From positions 15,794,001-15,858,000 of the forward strand of contig CM061109.1 of the NCBI GenBank assembly GCA_030770545.1: DNA of 64,000 nucleotides. Direction: 5' to 3'. The notes under the pieces were generated by a model that was not told where the DNA came from, searched no databases, and worked only from the letters and a program-made list of their open reading frames with translations. A program made the position numbers and the translations under genes. Shown here piece after piece: positions 57,699 through 64,000 of this stretch (the stretch's first letter is position 1; each line of letters begins with the position of its first letter). The DNA comes from Macropodus opercularis. Taxonomy: Eukaryota > Chordata > Actinopteri > Anabantiformes > Osphronemidae.

Positions 57699-57870
57699 GT
57701 CTGGAGAGTACGATGGGCTCGCTGTGATAACGACGGCAGCGGAAACGCGTCTGCGAGCTGCTGCCGCGGTGCAGCCGAGCGCGGATGCAGGCGCAGCGTC
57801 ACTGGAGCGACGCACCAGCATCATCAGCTGCGCGTTACTGACCGTTACACGACGGTCCCGTAACGTTTAG
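57180..57870 (-). promoter_or_regulatory. tspan7: CpG-rich promoter region of tspan7
   Basis: Many CpGs (for example GCGCAGCGC, GACGCCAGGCGAGC, GAGCGACGCACC) surround and precede exon 1 on the minus strand. No clear TATA box was found. A CpG-island promoter would fit a neuronal tetraspanin. Confidence 0.5.
57633..57698 (-). CDS. tspan7: tspan7 exon 1: start codon and TM1
   Basis: Encodes METKPVITCLKTLLIVYSFV and FW, then GTACGT donor. I chose the ATG at 57698 because it aligns with the conserved METKP and has a purine at -3 equivalent context (AGACATGG). The frame stays open upstream to another ATG at 57824, giving a possible 42-residue Ala-rich extension, judged less likely. The surrounding 57180-57870 is CpG-rich, as for a promoter. 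Confidence 0.93.
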
Positions 57871-58420
57871 TGCTTTTATTCCCCTGATAATTAAATTCAT
57901 AAATGCTAATACTAGTTTATTTTCACGTTATCCTGCAGTATAGTATAATCTAACTTCAGGAGCTGTGACAAAGAAATATCTACAGCACCTATATTTGTGC
58001 TAAGTAAGATGCATCAAGCTTCCTGTAAAAACAGCAAAAATAATCAATTAGTTCAGAACAAAGCTAAATGAAACTAGCGAGACACAATTCTCTCTTCTGA
58101 GTAGGTTGTTCCACTTTGATCAGTCACATTCTGTGTTGTTAGCCTCCTTTAGAACCCTCCTCCGCCTTCTCCGTGTTCCTGAGGTTTTTCAGCTCACATT
58201 TCAGACTTCTGCTCAAACCACATCTTCTGCCATCGTCATCATCACTCAAGACCTTTAACAGCTCTTCAGACAGCTCAGCCTACATCTACTGGATGACACA
58301 TGAATCATGACCAACATCATCTCACCCTTTGTCAACACCTGAAGGGACAGGTGAGAATTAAGTGTATCCTCTAATAAATAATACTTGGGTCTTGATCTAC
58401 ATCCATTCAGATTGACTGTA

Positions 58421-58426
58421 TTTATT
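58421..58426 (-). terminator. katnal1: Candidate poly(A) signal of katnal1
   Basis: The minus strand reads AATAAA about 1.2 kb downstream of the katnal1 stop. No transcript evidence. Confidence 0.35.
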
Positions 58427-59284
58427 AATCTCAACAGAACTAAAAACAACAGATATTAAAACAAAACACATAAAACACATAATCAGTCACAACACAGCAC
58501 AAACACTGTGGTTCTTCAAGTATATTCAGTCAGTAGTAAAGAAATACAGCAAAATATTAGATCTCCTCATGGAAGATGCACAAGCACTAACCGTAGTGTT
58601 ATTAAATTATTCAAGATAATCTGTTGCTTTTACCACAAATTTCTTAAAAATTTCTTTAATTTTGTGTGAATGAAATTCAAAATATAAAAGATACTTTTTG
58701 AAAATGTTGCCGACTGCAAAGGTTTCAATTTTGTAGGTTTATCTGGAGTTTTTTAATGTTGAAGCCTTAATGACAACTCTCTCACCCCACAGCTCTCCTC
58801 AGAATCTTTATGGTGGCATCTAACATGTCTGAGTATCTTTTTTCTGTCACAGTACAACAATGCACTGGTGACATGTTGTTACCAGATCCAGATATTCAGA
58901 TTATTTCTAGTCTTCAATTTTATCTATTCATCCTGTTGTTACCTTCCAGTTACTGATTCTAACGGCTGGACGTAAAACTCTGGTGTCAAAATCTGTTTGG
59001 TGACTGTTTGGTGGCAAATCGTTGGAGAATGAAACCAGGCCACATGGATCAAATCTGAAACCCATACACAGCATTATAAGACGCGTTGATTATCCAAATT
59101 AATAAACCTCACATTCACTCGCCAACTTGTGAACAACCGACAAACTGTACATCAGGTTTGTGCAGTTGCTAAATCTGGCTTGGGAAATTTTAAAGTTTGA
59201 TAAGAAAGTACAAGGGATTTAGCACAAAGATGTTCTTGCATGAGGCGAGTGTGCGAGTCAAACATTCCAGGCTACATTTTACAT

Positions 59285-59301
59285 AAAAAAAAAAAAAAAA
59301 A
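59285..59301. repeat. Poly(A) homopolymer run
   Basis: Seventeen consecutive A on the plus strand; poly(T) in the katnal1 3' UTR sense. Confidence 0.9.
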
Positions 59302-59630
59302 GGTTCCCCATGTGAGAAATGTTCAACCTGTTCTTCCTCAGATCTGTCAGCAGGTAGATGATTGACAGGCTCTGCACAGACAATTGTGTCGAAGCAACGA
59401 GAGGAGTGCATGTGAAAGGGCAGAAGTGAATCCACCGAGAGTTCTCAACGTGCTCACTCAAAGGCGCCAGTCTTCTGATCAGAACCTGAGCCTCCGTATT
59501 ACCTTGATCCCTGATGTCCTGGTTCACTCAGCCCTGTGACATACACTCCCAGCTACCTCCTCTTCATCCTTTTCAGTTATACGTACCCCAGCAGGATACT
59601 GGTCCCTCTGGGAGTAAACTTTATGGTTTT

Positions 59631-59829
59631 CTAAACGGACCCAAACTCAGCCATCCAGGCTTCGTATTTTTCTAGGTCAGCAGCAGAGACAGACTTGGAG
59701 ATTTTTTTGAGTGTGAGGGTGAAGTCCTCCATGGTCACAGGCATCTGCAGCTCGTCTTTGGACAGAGCTCGTATCTCCTCAGGGCTAAGGCCTTGGATCC
59801 GACGGCGCATTGCCATCATGGACGCATCC
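59631..59829 (-). CDS. katnal1: katnal1 last exon: C-terminal domain and stop
   Basis: Encodes DASMMAMRRRIQGLSPEEIR, ALSKDELQMPVTMEDF and AADLEKYEAWMAEFGSV then TAG. The C-terminal helix packs on the AAA core and is needed for oligomerisation in the family. Confidence 0.95.
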
Positions 59830-62800
59830 CTAACGTATAAGTGCAGACGGGGGAGAGAAAGAGCAACCAGGAAACGGATAAATATTACACATCGATTTTT
59901 ATCAGTATCTATTGTTTTGAATTTGACAGAGGAGTTGCGCTTCTCTTAAATGGCCAGACTTGAGGTCGTGATGAAAACAGGCTGCAGGCCGTGTGTGGCT
60001 GATACGCACACTAACTAACACAGCGAAGGTCAGCGAAACAATGGGGGCCGGGGGCAAGCAGAAAAAGTCGAGCAACATTAAATACTTGGCATTCCCAGCA
60101 TAGCTGCAGCAGAGGAGATGTCAGGGCCAGAAAATTGATGAACTCTAACAAAATCTTAACTGCATTTACAGTTAAAGCAGACAAATGTCTAATCTGAAGT
60201 AAAAGTGTCCGACTGTGCCAGTGTGTGCGCACTGAGCACACAAAATAAACAGCAAACCTACTCTACCGACAACCAATGACAACAGGAGCTTGGTTGATCG
60301 TATTCAAATAGAAATACTGCATTTGTCACAGTGGATTGTGAAGCGTTTAGGGTGGACATTATATAAAAGTGCAATAAATAACTGACTTACACTGTGGGAC
60401 CTCAGAGGAAGTCCATGAATCATCATGCATTTTTTATACATACCATCTGATTAAACAGCTCTATCACTATCACCTCCAGGCTAAAGGAGAAGAACGCCAA
60501 CCCTGCATTGTGATATTGTCTTTTTGCACCTTAAGTCTTTTTACTGGCCATGGGGGCGTCGTGCCTGCAGGCCTTGCATTGGTATGTGACTTGTATGAGA
60601 TTCATTACTGCACCTGCAGACGTTAGTGATGTCGGCACCAGAATAGCCTTCAATCTTCTCAGCGATTTGATCCAGGTCTACATCAGGAGCCACCTCAACC
60701 TCCCTCAGGTTGATCTTTAAAAGCTCTACACGTCCCACGGCTGCACACAAACACACAGACACGCACACAGCATTACTCAGATTAGGATGATACATTTGTA
60801 GAGGACTGAGAACTAGCAGGTTATAAATACATGAGGTGAGTCAATAACACAATTATGACTGAAAAGGCCATCCACAGTATGAATCAACATTAATCACACA
60901 ATCTTGCGTCAATACTAATTATTCAGATCTTATTTCTGAGATGTTGTGTGTAGTATATGGTGCAGAGAGAGTTCTACAATCACTCTGCTGTCACCTGTTG
61001 GCAGGGGGATGTAGATGCGCTTCTCCAGACGTCGTCGTAGAGCTTCATCGATGTCCCAAGGGAAGTTGGTGGCAGCAAGCACCATTACCATCTTAGAGGG
61101 GTCATCATTCTCTAGGGCTCCACCCACACCTGGTTTGAAAAGCACAGTGGAACCACAGATGGCATATTACACATCTTAGAACCCATCTAGAGTTCTTCAG
61201 AATTTGGTTCAGTTAGATACTGGACTTTTTGCAATCACACAATTCATAGAGTTGAAGTCAAATTCATTAAGTAACAAAGGTCTTGACAATTTTTTTTACC
61301 AACAGCTTCACAGTTTCGCCTTCTCACTCCTCTGTTCTACTCACCATCCATCTGAATCAGCAGCTCTGACTTCACCCTGCGACTGGCTTCGTGTTCATCC
61401 GATGTTCCTCTCCTGCCACAGATGGAGTCGATCTCATCTATGAAGATGGTTGTTGGCGCATAAAACCGGGCCTAAGAAAAATGTTATGTTATATAAACTT
61501 TTGTTTCCATTACAGACCGCACAAATGTACACACACACACTCACCATTTCGAACAGCAGACGGACAAGTTTCTCTGACTCGCCCCTGTATTTGGAGGTAA
61601 GGGTGGAGGAAGACACGTTGAAGAAAGTCGTCCCACATTCTGTGGCCACAGCTTTGGCTAACATGGTCTTCCCTGTCCCTGGAGGGCCGACCATTAATAC
61701 ACCCTGTTGTGCAGTGACAAAATGTTTTTTATGGTTTTAATATAAAACTAACTTCAAGAATATAACTTAAGGAATATAGTGGGACCACAGAAACGCCTGA
61801 ACTGTAAACAGTGGTGTTTAGCAACATCAATACCGAGCACAGGATAAAATTTGATCGATGAATATCTGAGACGTTGGCGTCACTGAGCTGAGTCACACAT
61901 GCAAATGGTTTGTCCACTAAACTGTATTTCCCCTTGCGACTAAAAACAAAACAAACAAACTTCCTTTGTCACTTTCTCGCTTTTTGTGTCAGTGGTTTCA
62001 TACATTTCATTTAAATAGGAATAACATTTCCATCCCTGATGCAAATCTCCTTGGTAAACACCAGCAATAAATACATTCCTGCTTGCTGATGTCAGACATG
62101 TCTGCTTCTGGTTTGTGTCTGTTGCTGTGGAAATTACATGAACCACAAAAGAACAATGACACAGTTCATGATATTTGTATATATTAGTAATCTATAAAAC
62201 ATACAGGTCAACAGTTTTTCAGTATTAAACACTGACCTAGATGTAGTAAAAATAAATTCATCTACATTTGCTTGTACTGCATTCTCATAACTGCTATACA
62301 TCTGCTGAATCTGTATAAAGGTTAAATTATGTGTGCATATATCAAGCAGACAAAAAACACTGTACTTCTGTAAAATATTGACCCTCACATGTCAGGCCTG
62401 GAGGCCAGCAGGACTCACATGATCAGTTCTAATAAGGGTGGAATAGTAGAAAACTCCCTTCAAGTGGTGTACTGTAGAGGCTAAAACACAGTAACCCAAA
62501 ACAAAAAGGTAGTACATATGTCTGTGTTTGTGTGTGAGCTACAGCTGGAGATGTACAGTACATGTGTGTGTGATTGTACATATGTACCTTCCAAGGGCGA
62601 CGGATGCCCTTGAAAAAGTCAGGCATCCACATGGGTAACACCACAGCTTCTCTTAGCAGCTTCTTAGCATCTTCCAGATCAGCAATGTCATCCCTACAGA
62701 TGACCAATCAGAGCAATCAGTTAATGCTGCTTAAAAAACCTCCAGTAGCTCAAGTGTGAAGAAGCGTGTACGTATCTGTGTGTATGGTGCCATACCAGTG

Positions 62801-64000
62801 TACATTAGGGTTACGGGACACAATGTCTCTCTCCAGTGAATCCACAAGGTCACTGTCATATCCTGTGCCATCAAACTTCTTTTGCTCTATATCCCCTGGT
62901 CCGTCTCCAACAGCTTTCTTTCCCTGATGAGAAAGAAAATGCTTAATACAGATTGTTTTGGTTGTGACGGTTAACTACACCCTTGCACAGCATTTGGGAC
63001 TGGTGCTTACTGGCATCTGTTTTTTCCTTTATGCACCTTTGATAATTTTGGGGAAAAGAAATACTGTTAACCAAAAAACCTATGTTACTTATTGTTTTAT
63101 GATAACCATAAGCTTAGGGATATTAAAACTTCATCATACTGTACTTACCCTACTCTGTCCTCAATGTAACATCAAACCTTTGGTCCACCATAATTAAAAA
63201 TGCTAAAGTGGAACAACAGGCATGACTTTGTGGCTATACATACTGTCAAAGGTAAGAACCAAATGGAACTGACTGATCACTGCTCAACTGTGACAGAAGC
63301 TCAGAGACATGGTAGCCAGCCAAGTAGCAATGAGAAGCTGTCAGACTCTCTGATGTCTCTGCTGGAAAAACACTGGGGTGGAGCTTTGACAGGCACTGAA
63401 AGAACATTAATGCTGTGCACATTTGTGGCGGGTGTTGGTACACAGCTGTAAACCTGCTGGTTGTCAGCTCTAAATATCCTTATAAATAACAGCAGAGTAA
63501 ATGGTGGGCCTGTGTTTGCTGTCACGTCAGGGAGTGTCATTCATCAATGCCCCTTTTAAGCTCTCATCTGGCTTGCCAGTGCTGACATCACCAGCAGGTA
63601 CTGTTTATGTGAGAGGCACAAACTGAGATGATGGTTAATCAGTGCTCTGCTTCTTCTACTTGGAGCAGCAGCTGTTGTCTCAGAGAGAGAGAGGTCAGCG
63701 AGCAAAATAGATTTGAGTGTTATTCCACAGATACAGAGGGAATTATCAGAACCCTCAAAACCAACCCAATACAATATGATAATGATAATTGGAGCACATC
63801 AAAATTCTGTCTGCTTATACACAGCAGATACAATACTTCACAGTAATTACATTTTAAAGGTAAAACCCACGCATCTATGCTTGCATCTAAAAACTAATCA
63901 TCAACTCTTCTCTGACCTTATCGTCTTTTGCCTTTGCTCCTCGGGCGTCTCTACCTCCCTTAGGGTTGGCCTGACCACGGCCTGCTTGCCCTGCTCCACG
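59631..64000 (-). CDS. katnal1: Katanin p60 ATPase-containing subunit A-like 1, 3' part (354 aa), 5' end off window
   Basis: Eight exons, right to left: 63917-64000 (partial), 62796-62923, 62588-62693, 61545-61703, 61345-61471, 60995-61129, 60614-60740, 59631-59829; 1065 nt, GT-AG, phases consistent. KATNAL1 is an AAA ATPase that severs microtubules as a hexamer. Seen: a basic Gly/Lys-rich linker, VLPMWMPDFFKGIRRPWK, Walker A GPPGTGKT at 61665-61688, pore/ISSSTL-type VSSSTLTSKYRGESEKLVR, Walker B IFIDEID at 61427-61447, sensor LAATNFPWDIDEALRRRLEK with arginine residues, GYSGADITNVCRDAS, and a C-terminal MEFGSV-like helix ending AWMAEFGSV. About 135 N-terminal residues, including the MIT-like domain, lie beyond 64000. 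LSPEEIRALSK and ELQMPVT favour KATNAL1 over KATNA1. No frame disruptions. Confidence 0.95.
60614..60740 (-). CDS. katnal1: katnal1 exon: lid domain of AAA module
   Basis: Encodes VGRVELLKINLREVEVAPDV and EKIEGYSGADITNVC. The GYSGADI motif is the conserved sensor 2 region. The exon ends two bases into Arg. Confidence 0.95.
60995..61129 (-). CDS. katnal1: katnal1 exon: sensor 1 and arginine fingers
   Basis: Encodes VGGALENDDPSKMVMVLAAT, NFPWDIDEALRRRLEKRIYI and PLPT. LAATN is sensor 1; the RRRLEKR cluster supplies trans-acting arginines in the AAA hexamer. Confidence 0.96.
61345..61471 (-). CDS. katnal1: katnal1 exon: Walker B
   Basis: Encodes ARFYAPTTIFIDEIDSICGR, RGTSDEHEASRRVKSELLIQ and MDG. 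DEID contains the catalytic Glu for ATP hydrolysis. Confidence 0.96.
61545..61703 (-). CDS. katnal1: katnal1 exon: Walker A and pore loop
   Basis: Encodes GVLMVGPPGTGKTMLAKAVA, TECGTTFFNVSSSTLTSKYR and GESEKLVRLLFEM, 53 codons in phase 0. GPPGTGKT binds ATP phosphate; the KYRGESEK segment lies by pore loop 1. Confidence 0.97.
61704..62587 (-). other. katnal1: katnal1 intron
   Basis: 884 bases, AT-rich, no exon or repeat family recognised. Confidence 0.6.
62588..62693 (-). CDS. katnal1: katnal1 exon: start of AAA domain
   Basis: Encodes DDIADLEDAKKLLREAVVLP and MWMPDFFKGIRRPWK; the preceding exon supplies TG of Trp. Highly conserved in katanins. Confidence 0.96.
62796..62923 (-). CDS. katnal1: katnal1 exon: linker to AAA domain
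   Basis: Encodes GKKAVGDGPGDIEQKKFDGT, GYDSDLVDSLERDIVSRNPN and VH. FDGTGYDxDLV and LERDIVSRNP are conserved katanin segments. Confidence 0.94.
62924..63916 (-). other. katnal1: katnal1 intron
   Basis: 993 bases, AT-rich, nothing else recognised. The open frames on both strands at 63200-63540 have no recognisable homology. Confidence 0.6.
63917..64000 (-). CDS. katnal1: katnal1 partial exon, basic linker
   Basis: Encodes RGAGQAGRGQANPKGGRDAR and GAKAKDDK before a GTCAGA donor; continues past the right edge. The Gly/Arg/Lys-rich composition fits the disordered microtubule-binding linker of KATNAL1. Confidence 0.85.

Larger units (their letters stand above)
57871..59630. other. Intergenic, including katnal1 3' UTR
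   Basis: No coding sequence. Minus-strand AATAAA at 58421-58426 is a candidate katnal1 poly(A) signal (3' UTR about 1.2 kb). Otherwise AT-rich unique DNA with a poly(A) run at 59285-59301. The likely synteny breakpoint between the human X-like block and katnal1 falls here. Confidence 0.5.

Noticed and set aside
59631..64000. Identification as KATNA1 rather than KATNAL1
   Set aside because: LSPEEIRALSK, ELQMPVT and AADLEKYE match KATNAL1, whereas KATNA1 has LTPEEIRNLSK and AADIERYE at these places.

Overview
This is animal nuclear DNA, almost certainly from a ray-finned (teleost) fish. The coding sequence is split into short exons with GT-AG introns. There is abundant (CA)n/(TG)n and GA-rich simple sequence. 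The recognisable proteins are vertebrate ones with fish-like sequence: katanin p60-like 1, tetraspanin-7 and MID1-interacting protein 1. There are no operons, ribosome binding sites, CRISPR arrays or prokaryotic mobile elements. All four protein-coding genes found lie on the minus strand, so each reads right to left.

Layout from the left. 1-4615 is intergenic and CpG/microsatellite-rich. 5057-40988 holds a 13-exon gene for a 349-residue seven-transmembrane receptor of the cAMP-receptor-like (class E, Dicty_CAR-like) type. I rebuilt it exon by exon; every junction is GT-AG and every phase closes. To my knowledge mammals lack this receptor. Its large introns hold microsatellites, purine-rich tracts and several AT-rich blocks that look like conserved non-coding elements. 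43379-43864 is the single-exon mid1ip1 coding sequence, with a TATA box near 44090 and a poly(A) signal near 42610. 44110-51690 is mostly intergenic, contains an orphan CpG-rich island (48540-49180), and probably includes the tspan7 3' UTR. 51953-57698 is tspan7, seven coding exons, 244 residues, complete. 59631-64000 is the C-terminal three quarters of katnal1: eight exons, 354 residues, with the 5' part beyond the right edge.

The genes do not form a pathway. Katnal1 is a microtubule-severing AAA ATPase, tspan7 a neuronal membrane organiser, mid1ip1 a lipogenic and microtubule-linked regulator, and the receptor an uncharacterised GPCR. Neighbourhood is the more useful clue. TSPAN7 and MID1IP1 are also neighbours on human Xp11.4, followed there by a long gene desert toward BCOR. 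The receptor sits where that desert would begin. KATNAL1 is on human chromosome 13, so a synteny breakpoint probably lies near 57.9-59.6 kb.

The main discovery candidate is the receptor: an apparently intact vertebrate member of a GPCR class best known from Dictyostelium, spread over 36 kb. Secondary leads are a 22-bp perfect palindrome and nuclear-receptor/E-box-like sites upstream of mid1ip1, a probable spliced 3' UTR or alternative C-terminus in tspan7, and the orphan CpG island.
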